Positions 21,732 through 31,400 of a stretch of DNA of 64,000 nucleotides are shown piece after piece (the first letter of the stretch is position 1; each line of letters starts with the position of its first letter). The translations under genes and the position numbers were made by a program. Source of the stretch: Cladorrhinum sp. PSN259 (taxonomy: Eukaryota > Ascomycota > Sordariomycetes > Sordariales > Podosporaceae); NCBI GenBank assembly GCA_033725935.1, contig MU867106.1, positions 62,001 through 126,000 on the forward strand, given 5' to 3'. The notes beneath the pieces were generated by a model, which saw only the letters and a program-made list of their open reading frames with translations, did no database searches and had not been told where the DNA came from.

Positions 21732-21759
21732 AATAACCTAAATAATAATAAAATAATTA

Positions 21760-21806
21760 TATAACGTATATTATAAGCGAGTGACCCATATAAGTGAGTG
21801 ACCCAC
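21760..21806 (+). repeat. Left terminal inverted repeat of the pogo-type element
   Basis: Forty-seven bases that match the reverse complement of 23582-23628 at 45 positions. The inner part contains a doubled AAGYGAGTGACCCA-like motif, which may be the transposase binding site. Confidence 0.85.
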
Positions 21807-21861
21807 TTCCTTCGCGACGTGATACCTTAACACTCAACAACAATTTCTTCAACCATCCAAG

Positions 21862-23535
21862 ATGCCTTCTTATTCAAATGAAGCCTACATAATTTTAGCC
21901 CTCCAAGCGCTTGAAAACGATAAGAATCTAAGCGAACGAGCCGCAGCCAAGATCTATGGAGTCGATCGTAAGACTTTAGGGCGTCGACGCGCTGGCCGGC
22001 CTGCACGACGCGATATTACGCCTAAATTGCGCCGGCTCATAGATTCCGAAGAGAAAGCTATTATTTAATATATTATTGAGCTAGTTACGCGATCTTTTCC
22101 ACCAAGGCTCCGTAGTGTGGAAGATATGGCTAACCATTTATTACGCGTACGCGACGCGCCCCCTGTCGGCAAGCTCTGGGCATATAATTTCGTCAAACGC
22201 CAGCCAGAGCTCCGTACGCGTTATTCGCGTAGATACGACTACCAGAGGGCTAAGTGCGAAGATCTAAAGATTATTAGCGCGTGGTTTGCCCTCGTATGGA
22301 ACGTTAAGGCTAAGTACGGTATTGTAGATAATAATGTCTATAATTTCGATAAGGTTAGGTTTATAATGGGCATTATCTTCGCGGGTATAGTCGTTATAAC
22401 CTTAGATGGCCGTAGCAAGGCTAAGCTAGCATAGCCTAGTAACCGTGAATAGGCAACGGTAATCCAGGGCGTTAATGCCCTTAGCTAGGCTATCCCTCTA
22501 TTTATTATCTTAACCGCATAGTACTACCTCGCTAACTAGTATACCGAATGCAACCTCCTAGCCGACTGGCGTATCGTAATTACCGAAAATGGCTAGACTA
22601 CTAATGCGGTAGGCCTTAATTGGATTAAGCACTTCGATTTCTATATAGCACCTCGTACGAAAGGCAAATACCGATTATTGATCCTCGACGGCTACGATAG
22701 TCACCACTCGACGGAATTCGAGCTCTATTACTAGCAGAATAATATTATTACGCTATGTATACCTCCGCATTCCTCCTACCTCCTCCAGCCACTTAATGTT
22801 AGCTGCTTTAGGCCGTTAAAGCAGGCGTATGGTCGCCAGATCGAGGACTTAATACGCGCGCATATTAACCACGTAAGCAAGCTCGAGTTCCTTTATGCCT
22901 TTCGCGAGGCCTTCTATGCCTCTATTACCGAGAGGAATATCCAGGGCGGCTTTGCAGGGACTGGCCTTATACCGTGCGATCTAGAGAGGGTACTTTCTAA
23001 GCTAGATATCAAGCTTCGTACGCCAACACCCCCGCCCTCACAGCCTAGCACTGCCCACACTTAGGTCTTCCAGACACCACACAACCCTCGAGAAGCTAAA
23101 TCGCAGTCAACACTTATCAAAACTCGCATTACCAACCATCAAAATAGCTCCCTAACTACGATATTAGCTGCTATGGACCAGCTTAAGAAGGGTATAATAG
23201 CTATAATGCATCGAATGGCTCTCCTCGAGTCAGAGGTCGCTTCGCTCCGTAAGGCTAATAAGGCATTAAGCAAGCGCCAAAGAGCCAAAAAAACACGTAT
23301 ACAGCTTAGAGGATCACTTACTATATAGGGTGCACAGGAGGTACTTGGTCAGGGTAACATTAGTAGAGAGGGAGTGCAAGAAACGCAGTTAGGTAATAAT
23401 AGTATAGGGGAGGGTTATGCGAGGGTTCGGTGCTATAGTGTATGCGGCAAGCCTGGACATAACGCGCGCACTTGCCAGGAGGCTAGAGAATCATCTGATT
23501 CAGCCGTTTCTGATGTAATTATAGTTGGTTCTTAG
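21862..23535 (+). pseudogene. RIP-inactivated transposase gene (pogo/Fot type)
   Basis: One frame without frameshifts, but with stops at TAA 22066 and TAG near 22432, 22450, 22483 and several more downstream. HTH, DDE and C-terminal zinc-knuckle parts are all recognisable. The DDE region retains LDGYDSHHS with the second catalytic Asp. Inactive as it stands. Loss of function arose by nonsense transitions, not by deletion, so the insertion is moderately young or was inactivated soon after duplication. Confidence 0.8.
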
Positions 23536-23581
23536 TATCGTGGCTGTATAATTGAAGATAGTTACTGTGGGTTTGTTAGAG

Positions 23582-23628
23582 GTGGGTCATTCACTTATAT
23601 GGGTCACTCGCTTATAATGTACGTTATA
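23582..23628 (-). repeat. Right terminal inverted repeat of the pogo-type element
   Basis: Inverted copy of the left 47-bp repeat, with two mismatches that are both transitions. Confidence 0.85.
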
Positions 23629-24589
23629 CTTTATCTATATATGGCTCAATTAATAAGGCACGACTCGGTTATAGGCACGACTCGGTCGTAAGCGTTACGA
23701 TAACGCCTATAACTAAGATCTCGCGATACCTTTAACTGTTACTAGATGTGGTGATAAGGCTAGCTGCCAGGGCATTTGCCCTAGGCGTATTTAATTAAGA
23801 ATTATTAGGTAACCTTCGAAATCTATCTTCTATTATAAATTCATGCCTCTTATCTATCTTCTTCCTATCTATCTTCTTCTTACTTACCTCTTTCCTTTTA
23901 TAATATACTTAAACCTCCGGGCAAGCAAGTGCTAGTAAGTCCTGCTTCTATATTTGCGAAAGGGCTTATCCCCGTGCCAGCTAATAGAACCTTATTATGT
24001 AGTCCGAACCCCGCGAGCGAAGAAGAACCCTCTTAATAATATTATCCTAGCTTTAATAAGGTATAGCCCGATTCCGATAGCTTTATTAACCTAATTATAT
24101 CAGATACCTTTTAAAAATAATAAAAATAATAATTATAGTAATAAACGATATATAAAAGTATTATAATTTACGATCGGATATTAAGCAGACCGTATTAGGA
24201 GAGTGAATTTTAAAAATTTAAAGTTCCTAACGGAAAAGGTTTATAAATTAAACTAAAGACTTAAAACCTTTGCTTAAAAGATTTAAGAACTTTATTAAAT
24301 AAAAAAGGATTTAATAAATAAAGAGAATATTAGGTAGCTTATAGCCTTCGCGTTAATTATATAGGGAAAAAAATAAGCTTTAAATTAAAGACTTAAGTTC
24401 GGTAAGAGGGTAAAGGAGGAAGAATTTAATTCTGAAGATAAGCAGTTAATAAATATTTATTTTTAAAAAATGGAGGATCCTGGGTTAAAGTTGAAGGTAT
24501 CAATGGAAAAGGTGGTTGATGAAGCTGGAAAGTTAGCTGCCTAATTAATCGATTATTTGTGTATAATTAATAAGCTCCCTTAAAGAGGG
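23629..24589. other. AT-rich, probably RIP-degraded relic region
   Basis: Very AT-rich, with frequent TpA. From about 24220 to 24560 one plus-strand frame reads as a protein interrupted only by TAA/TAG codons (KFLTEKVYKLN, KKDLINKENIR, LKFGKRVKEEEFNSEDKQLI, MEDPGLKLKVSMEKVVDEAG). This suggests a heavily mutated coding sequence of unknown origin, perhaps an older mobile element. No family can be named. Confidence 0.4.
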
Positions 24590-24621
24590 CCATCCCTACT
24601 GTCATTTGACAGTAGGGATGG
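24590..24621. repeat. Perfect hairpin: 15-bp inverted repeat with 2-base loop
   Basis: The left arm CCATCCCTACTGTCA (24590-24604), two T's, and the complementary right arm (24607-24621) form a perfect palindrome. It lies 37 bp upstream of the start of the unrecognised broken gene at 24659. It may be a small mobile-element end or a hairpin in the 5' region. Confidence 0.75.
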
Positions 24622-24658
24622 TTATGTTCTCAATATATACCCTAGGAAATTTGCAGAC

Positions 24659-26194
24659 ATGGATGCTTAATCAAATCCCCTAGCCTACAGGTCCGAGGAA
24701 GACGACGATGTCCGCCTCGTAATCCAGGAACTCCATTATGCAGAAATCAGTTGCAGGTCTATCCAACAGGCGGAAAAACAGACACAGGTGGTATTTTCCA
24801 AACTACGCGGGTCAGAATTTTCAGTCACGCCTCTCGACAAACTTATTCAGGACCTCACTAAAACATACGCACTTATACGTCGGGAAATCCTCACAAATCA
24901 CCCAGAAGATGCCAGGCACTATTTCCAGAACTCTACACGCATCGCAGGAGAATCTGATACCTGTCCCCCACTACAAAATTACAGTTGTCTCTGCCCTCTG
25001 ACTCTTTTCCTGCAATTTGTGGCTAGCAGCCTGACCAGGGTACGGGTAAACATTGCAATCGACACCACCAAGCTTGGGCCTGATTTTCCAAGTCGTAATA
25101 GACCGACTGTAAACCACAAAGAGGATTGGGGCGTCGTCAAGCCGCTGCGAGATATACTCATCAGACTAAGCAAAGGGCTGGGCACCGCCATAGTCAAACG
25201 AGCCGACCGGCCCGACTACCAGTTCGTCCCCGCTGTGGCACAGTGTCTTATGTTCCACAAAGAAAACTCAGCCTACATCATCACATCGAGTGCAGTACGT
25301 TACAAACGACTACCCGGCCTGCAGGATATAGGAAGGCGGGTCAGGAGGAACTATATGAAGAGTATGAAGGACAAGTTTTCGCCAGAGATCAAGAGACGCA
25401 CTCAGGCGGTCGAAGATGGCTCCACTTCTCTGTTTGACCAGTACAACATGCAGCTGAAGATGAAAAAGAACAAGGAACGAATTCCGCCGTGGAACAATCC
25501 ATTTGACTCCACAGACGCCGGTGTGACCCCCGTGCAAATCAGTGGCCAAAATGCTACCTTTGACCCCAAGGGGAAATACAAGCTGGGCTGCCTCATTGAT
25601 TTTTGCTGCTTCGTCATGGAGAGGCCGTTGGGGGCAGATTTTTGGGAGAAGAGGCAGATCCAAAAGGACGGGAAGGCGCCTAAGGGTGTTCCCCCTAAGC
25701 GACCGGGCCACCCTGCGGACTCCTGTGCTGAGTGGGAGATGTGAATCACTATTCTCTCGTCTGAATCTGAGCTGGCGACTGCACGCCTGGTGGCTAGGAG
25801 AGAGGGTCAGGCTAGGTCGAGCACGTACCCACACAACATCGACGGGCGTCTAAAGCAGCGGCAGGCAGACAACGATCGGAGGAGAACGCACGAATATTCT
25901 AACCAATATTCAGGCCTGGTGTCTCGACCAGAGAGGGCCGGGCAGGCGCCGGTACCGACGAGTAAGGGTTTGTACAACCAATCCCAGCCGCCGCTACCGA
26001 GCAGGCGTAGATATGAACAGCAATACCTCCCACCCCCTCCGCCCGGCCCAGGCAGGGGCACACAACCAGGGCCTTGCGCGAACCTAGGATACGCCTCCTC
26101 ATCAGACAATGCGCCATATTCAAAGCAGCAACCCATGCAGATGCACATGGTGGAGCCACGGAAGAAGGAGAGTTCATGTTGCGGGTGCTTTTAA
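24659..26194 (+). pseudogene. Unrecognised long gene with two in-frame stops and a Cys-rich tail
   Basis: One frame runs from ATG 24659 to TAA 26194 (511 codons) with only two interruptions: TAA as codon 4 (24668-24670) and TGA at 25742-25744. The N-terminal part is helical (EDDDVRLVIQELHYAEISCR, SIQQAEKQTQ). The middle has a basic stretch (DIGRRVRRNYMKSMKDKF, EIKRRTQAVEDG). After the TGA the same frame continues with a Gln/Arg/Pro-rich region (SRRRYEQQYLPPPPPGPGRG) and ends in KKESSCCGCF. A CCxCF end could carry palmitate and attach a protein to membranes; that is inference. Both stops could be single transitions from Gln and Arg codons, in line with RIP. No domain is recognised. Alternatives are programmed readthrough or a sequence error at 25742. 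Confidence 0.5.
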
Positions 26195-26429
26195 TCATAA
26201 GACTTGTATTGTCCGAGATTCACTTATAGATGGTTGGAATAATATCACTTGATTATATACCTAGATAAATCAACTATCAAGACTCAGATCTCGCCCCTCA
26301 ATCAATACTATACACCTCTTAAAGTACACCTCCAACTCCTCAAAATCCTCCAGCTCGCCCACCCAAGACTAGTGGCAATGGCCTGATGAACGGCAGCACA
26401 GTTAACAAGCGGCCATTCATTAAAATAAC

Positions 26430-26794
26430 TTATGACCATGTTCCGCCGAGCGTGGCAGCGTTGTAGCATACGACGAGAAGAGTCAAGTGCTCCACCTATG
26501 GCCAGATCGAAACAGAAGCTCAACAAGCAGACCTTCGAGGCATGAGACAAAGGATTGGTTGGCTTCGTTGCATCATCGATGGATTTTGTTGACCCCGAGG
26601 TCGGGATGATGGCGCAGGCTGCGGTCAGGAGCGGGATCAAATTTGGGTCTTTGCATATTATTTCTGATATTATAGCCGAGAAGCATGAGCAGGACCTGTC
26701 GAATAAGCGGATAGGGAGTGTTTGAGAGAGCAGGGCGAAGCTTTATCAGCCTGTGCAGGAGGTTTTGGGGGATTATCTGTCTCGTGGTGGCTAA
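26430..26794 (+). pseudogene. Decayed nucleoside-phosphorylase-like C-terminal fragment
   Basis: A plus-strand frame around ATG 26579 reads MDFVDPEVGMMAQAAVRSG, then IKFGSLHIISD, then EQDLSNKRIGSV-stop-ESRAKLY, ending at TAA 26792-26794. In-frame TGA codons lie at 26543 and 26723. The segment resembles the end of PNP/UDP-type nucleoside phosphorylases and nucleosidases, where a (D/P)-E-x-G/A helix is followed by a strand and an SD motif. The N-terminal part is not visible. The assignment is tentative. It converges on the dCTP deaminase-like gene, which is another nucleotide-metabolism family. Confidence 0.35.
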
Positions 26795-26911
26795 AGGGGA
26801 GTTAATGAGTCTATATCTACATTGGTCTTGTCGTAATAATACAGTTCCCTGCCTTTTCTTGTCCTTTCGTAATCCCCACACTCTCGAACATCGTACACTG
26901 CTCCCTGAAAT

Positions 26912-27481
26912 TCATGCCTTGGGCGACTGCGGTGGCGTCAACAAGTCATCAACCGACGATGGCGCCTTCCCATCCCTCCCAACACTATCAACAGAGTTTT
27001 GATAGATCCCACTGTACCCGTCGACCTTCTCCTCCATCCTGTGAAAGCAAATCTGACCCAGCTTTGCATCCCGATACAAAATAATTCCAGCCGGATTCCG
27101 CACGTCCAACAATGCACCCAATCCTCCCTTGTATCCCGAATCAACCACGCCCGCAGCGAGCGTCGCACCCGACCGCCAAAGCGACGATCGAACAAACACC
27201 TGGCCCATGCAGTCGAGGGGGGTGTCGACAGTCTCGTTGAACTCAACAAGGTATGCGCCTTGGGCGAGCTTCACGATCTCGGCTGAAGACTGAGAAAATG
27301 GAATTTCGGCCGCCTGGGCTGCCACTTGTCGTCTGGAATTGTCGAAATCGACCGTGGCAGGCGAGGTCCATTTGATGACGCGTCGGAGGGAGAGGTCGAC
27401 TCCGCATGGTTGCATTTGATGACTGACTGAGCGGAGGTTGCGGACGATGCCTTGTTTGATGATTGATGCTCCGCTGAGCAT
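26912..27481 (-). CDS. dCTP deaminase/dUTPase-like protein
   Basis: An intronless 189-residue protein from ATG 27481. It shows the trimeric dUTPase/dCTP-deaminase fold signatures. These are MQPCGVDLSLRRV near the N-terminus, the FVRSSLWRSG serine motif, AGVVDSGYKGGLGALLDVRN (the Asp/Tyr nucleoside-binding hairpin), and KLGQICFHRM with the Gln of the late strand. YSGIYQNSV lies near the C-terminus. Family members hydrolyse dUTP to dUMP or deaminate dCTP, lowering dUTP in DNA or feeding dTMP synthesis. The V-D-x-G-Y-x-G form is closer to dCTP deaminase-like and archaeal/bacterial members than to the classic eukaryotic dUTPase. Which reaction it performs cannot be told by eye. No targeting signal is seen. 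A RIP-degraded relative lies at 15385-15748. Confidence 0.75.
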   Translation of the reverse strand: MLSGASIIKQGIVRNLRSVSHQMQPCGVDLSLRRVIKWTSPATVDFDNSRRQVAAQAAEIPFSQSSAEIVKLAQGAYLVEFNETVDTPLDCMGQVFVRSSLWRSGATLAAGVVDSGYKGGLGALLDVRNPAGIILYRDAKLGQICFHRMEEKVDGYSGIYQNSVDSVGRDGKAPSSVDDLLTPPQSPKA

Positions 27482-27998
27482 TTTATTTTATTTTATTTCT
27501 ATTTGAAGTTTTGTATTTTTGTGGTATTTTTGATTGTTGAATTTCGGATGAGGTTTTGAATGGATGATTTAGAGTTGCCTGTTTGGTCACTTTGGTTGTT
27601 TGAATGCCAGCCCAGTGTTTGTTCATCCATGTTACGTATTAGGCAGTATCATTCAAACGGACGCGCACTAATCCTAATTGGGAAGGTTGAATAAGTTCCC
27701 TTTGTGTATTTGTGCAAACAGAGTATTCTAAGCAAGTTGCCAATATCCAAACGGTCCTTATCTGCCCAAGCTCGTCATCATAGTCTCCAATTCTTCAGCT
27801 GTTCTTTGAACTCGTCCCCCATTGAGATCCCTGCCAAAATATTGATGTTGATCAACTCAGCCAGTGCCTCGGAATCAATCTATATGACTTTGCCCAAATA
27901 TGAACTCAAATGCCGCTCGAATTTAGTCTAATCAACTAGCTTATCTGCATACATAGATATACCTGCAACTCTTCCAATATCCTGAAGCTCACCAAGGC
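27482..27998. other. Intergenic, no gene seen
   Basis: Spans the promoter of the dCTP deaminase-like gene and the 3' flank of the small secreted protein. No coding evidence. Confidence 0.4.
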
Positions 27999-28346
27999 TT
28001 AGAGATCGACGCACTTCCAGCTGCTAGCCTTGTTGTCAATCCAGCTATCAAACTTGGAGCTGTTGATGAAGCTGAAGCCGGTGCCCTTGCAGTCCTTATC
28101 CACCCAGACGGTGCAGCGGTAGTTGGGACGAGCCTTGCCGCTGGTAAGTTTGTCGTTAAAGTCGGAGGGAAAGTTCTTGCACTGGCCGACGTCGGCTGAG
28201 CCAGTGAACTTGAGGCCGAGGAAGTTGGCGTCGACCCAGACGTCGATGAGGGTGACAGCCCGGTTCTCGATGGTGGCGGGGGCAGGGGACGGGGCGGCCA
28301 TGGTGGCAGTGGCCAGGGCAAGAATTGTGAGAGCAGAGAATTGCAT
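27999..28346 (-). CDS. Small secreted four-cysteine protein, beta/gamma-crystallin-like
   Basis: The internal ATG at 28346 gives 115 residues and is preferred over upstream in-frame codons because it opens directly into a signal peptide (MQFSALTILALATATMAAPS). A short propeptide follows, possibly ending near ENR. The mature part has four Cys (GQCKNF, YRCTVW, KDCKGT, SWKCVD) and the spacing DANFLG...C...F..KLTSGKA...C.VWVDKDCKG. This resembles the Greek-key repeats of small secreted crystallin-like or killer-protein-like fungal proteins; that resemblance is by eye. It is likely an apoplastic or extracellular protein of unknown role. A TATAAAG box lies about 117 bp upstream (28463-28469). Confidence 0.6.
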   Translation of the reverse strand: MQFSALTILALATATMAAPSPAPATIENRAVTLIDVWVDANFLGLKFTGSADVGQCKNFPSDFNDKLTSGKARPNYRCTVWVDKDCKGTGFSFINSSKFDSWIDNKASSWKCVDL

Positions 28347-28462
28347 TTTGAAAGTCTTTGTGGAGGTTCTTGCTTTGGTGAGTGACTTGAGGGGCTTTGT
28401 AAATCTTGATGGTTGATGGTGAGGGTGTTGTTGATTGCAAGAAAGGTAGGCATCAAAGACAT

Positions 28463-28469
28463 CTTTATA
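28463..28469 (-). promoter_or_regulatory. TATA box of the small secreted protein gene
   Basis: TATAAAG on the minus strand, about 117 bp before the ATG at 28346, as in many highly expressed fungal secreted-protein genes. Confidence 0.45.
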
Positions 28470-31400
28470 CTTGTCTGAGTGTATTTTTTCCCCAGTGCAA
28501 CTCCACTTCAACTCAACCCAGCGGCTCCCTTATTTTCTCAAGCTTCCTAGTCTGGTGATGACTGCGATGTTTTGCAATGGCAGAATTCATTGCTGCTTAC
28601 CCGACCTCGCCGGATTCATCGGCTGCCCACAAAGGAGCTCTCACATAAGCTCTCTGCCTAATGTTGGGCCGTAGTGAGGCTGTTCAGTGCTGTGTTACGA
28701 TTCCATTTTCCGACGACATACAGTGCTAAGGTTTCATTAAAGTCTCGGTGGGTTGTTTTCATCAGCATATGCCTGAGAGCTCACAAGGTGAGATGGTTGA
28801 TTGTATGTGTCAAACCGGAGGCTGACAGCGGCCGCTCGATACCTATATATCGTGGTTAATTAATATCCCGATCGGTGCTTTATTTGAGCATGCAGGGACC
28901 TTTGGGTCAGGACAGTAAGAGCTGACATACTTCAGGTCCCTGCCTGGATTCTCCAGAGCTTAGCTTACCCACTTCAATAACTACCACTCTTAACTTTTCA
29001 CCACGGTCATAAGCATGCTACTTTCAACCAATTATGAGTCTTAGTAAGTGTAATAATAGCCTGATTCTTGGACCTGCAGGCAGTGATATGAAGGGTGGTA
29101 TTGCAATATAAGCTTCCTGATAAATTTCATTAGGTTGAGAGATCCAATAACATAATTGCCTCATGTAAGCTGAGTGATACAGCGGACATATTAAAACCCT
29201 TCAAAAAGGTGGAGCAATCTATACTCGGAGTTTCGTTGTGAGACTTGTGTGGATTCAGTACAAATCCCGAAGACGAGGGGATACAGCCTCGGAAATGTGG
29301 CTATTCATTTCTCCGAGATGCCATCACTTGCTCTCTGAGATAAGGACAGTAATTAATTTTATGCTGTCTTGTGGTATTCTTCTTGTTTGACTCTGAGCTT
29401 TATCGGGCATAACCGGAAGAAAAAATAAAACCCGAACAATTATACATCACACTAGTCCACTTCATACAATGCATATCACATAATTACCACATGACATGGC
29501 TCGATTGATAAGGCACCTAAAATAGAGGAGGACCGGCATGGCAGCACCATTTCTGTTTCTGGTGATTATGTCTGCGGTATACTTTCCGGGAGGTCGTGGC
29601 TGGTGACCGCATGGTCGTATTAGTAATTAGTTAGCCTGCTCCGTGAACCTCTCTGTCAAATCGCGCACCTCCTCGAATATATCGACGAAGTCGGTTTCAG
29701 CTGCTAACTTCAAAAGGGATCTTGATCAGCCCGCCTACGGTGGGAGACGATAAAGTCACCATGATAGCGATTGCGATAGGTCAGGCGACGAGTTTCCGTT
29801 CAAAGTCCCGAGCGGATTGTTGTCCCCAGCAGACTGTTCACGTAAACAAAGATATTAAAAGATAAAGTTGTAGATGTATGTGCTGTATTATGGCGTCCAG
29901 GAATCTTTTACTCCTTGAAAGCAAACTGAAAGAGCCAGACCTGGCCAGAAGCATGGCCTAGGGCAATAGTACAACGGTATACTGCTACAGATTCTATCCT
30001 ATATTCAGGAGAAAGCCAGATAACTGCATTCTCGAAACATTTATATGCCTTCACTTCAATGTGTCAAGCCATTGATACAGCCGTATCCCACCATGGAACC
30101 GATGCACGGAGCGCCAGGCTGGCCATCTTCACTGCCCTGCTGCCATATCAACTTGGCCCACAAGAACATAAAACCTGGAACACCGACACGGGGCTGAATC
30201 CGTCAAAATCTCAGCCGGACGGCATCTTTCCCCGTATACCGTTGTTGCGACATCATTTGCCCCACCTCCTGTAGGGACTTTTTTTCCTTGTGCCGGAAGC
30301 ACATTGCCTGATTCCAAATATCGACGAAGTTTGTATATTCTATACCATCTTGTTAGTTATTTATGAGCTAGATTCATGGATTGGATGTCCCAACTACCAA
30401 GGCAGCCATGTTATTTAGGCGTGCCTAAGCAGGCGGTTGGAGACTGTTCGAATAGGTAGCCACCGGAACACCACTGACCTGGTTCGCGCTCAAACTGAAT
30501 CGTCAATTCTGCGCAACGTTGATATGACTCGTCGCTCTCGGGGCCAGCAACTGGAGCGTGAAGAGGGAATCCCGCAGCGGAGCACGTGGTGCGGGGAACG
30601 CGCCACAGCTTGAAAAATGGCCGACTCTTAGCATACCGTGCTGCCAGAGCTAGCAAACGGGGTGCTTTGCGGGGCTGGATCATGACCGACAGGCAATACT
30701 TATCCCCGTTTTCGACCAGCTCTATGTTATGAGTGACTTTGGTGACACTTTTGTCAGCTATAATCCTGCTCCTCTCTTCTACCTAGTTCGTACGCGTCGT
30801 CTGTATGGCCGCTGGAGAAGACGGCAAGGACTTACTGTAGAAAAAGAGGTACTTCTCATGTCGGGGCAGAAACACCACAACCCTTGTCAATCTGGGGCGG
30901 CTCCGATCCATAGGGGACTCCATAAGCGTTGTTCCATTGACGATACGAGGTGGCGCCGCGAAATGTTGATTAGAGTAGGCGGTCGCCCGAGATCTTGGGA
31001 CTTCATGCCAGATTTGCAAACCACAGTATTCGTGCTGCATAGATGCTTTGCCCATAGACCGTATTTCGGTGTAGCCGACCGAGGAAACGTGCGATATTGC
31101 CAAGTGCAGCGACTCGCCGAGAAGAGCAGTCTGGAAGTCGGAGACGTCTACGCGAAGGTAGGTTAAGCATTCACAACCCGTCAGCTCAGGCTACTTCAAG
31201 TAGATCGGTCGCGGCTTCAGCAAGGGATAGGATGTTGTTCCCACCTTCTATAGAGTCAAAGCGGCATATGAGTTTTATCCCGGGCCTGTCTGCTAGCGGG
31301 ACTCGTTCGACTGAGCCCCCATGGCTTTGAGAGGTTTGTTGGATATACACCATGTTGTTCTTAATGGACTTGGGCGCCGGCGGGTCTGCGTACGCGATGA

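Larger units (their letters stand above)
21760..23628 (+). mobile_element. Degenerate pogo/Fot-type Tc1-mariner DNA transposon
   Basis: The element is bounded by 47-bp terminal inverted repeats (21760-21806 and 23582-23628, two mismatches), flanked by TA-rich sequence as expected for TA-target insertion. Length is about 1.87 kb. Inside, one plus-strand frame from ATG 21862 to about 23535 encodes a whole transposase in a single frame, interrupted by about ten stops. It starts with a psq/pogo-type HTH (NEAYIILALQAL, RAAAKIYGVDRKTLGRRRAG). A CENP-B-type second DNA-binding region and a DDE catalytic region follow (FDKVRF.MG, LILDGYDSHHS, IPPHSSYLLQPLNV). The end has a Lys-rich coiled-coil segment and a CCHC zinc knuckle (C-x2-C-x4-H-x4-C near 23444-23477). 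Almost all stops are TAG or TAA at positions where Trp or Gln is expected. That fits RIP rather than random decay. Confidence 0.85.
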
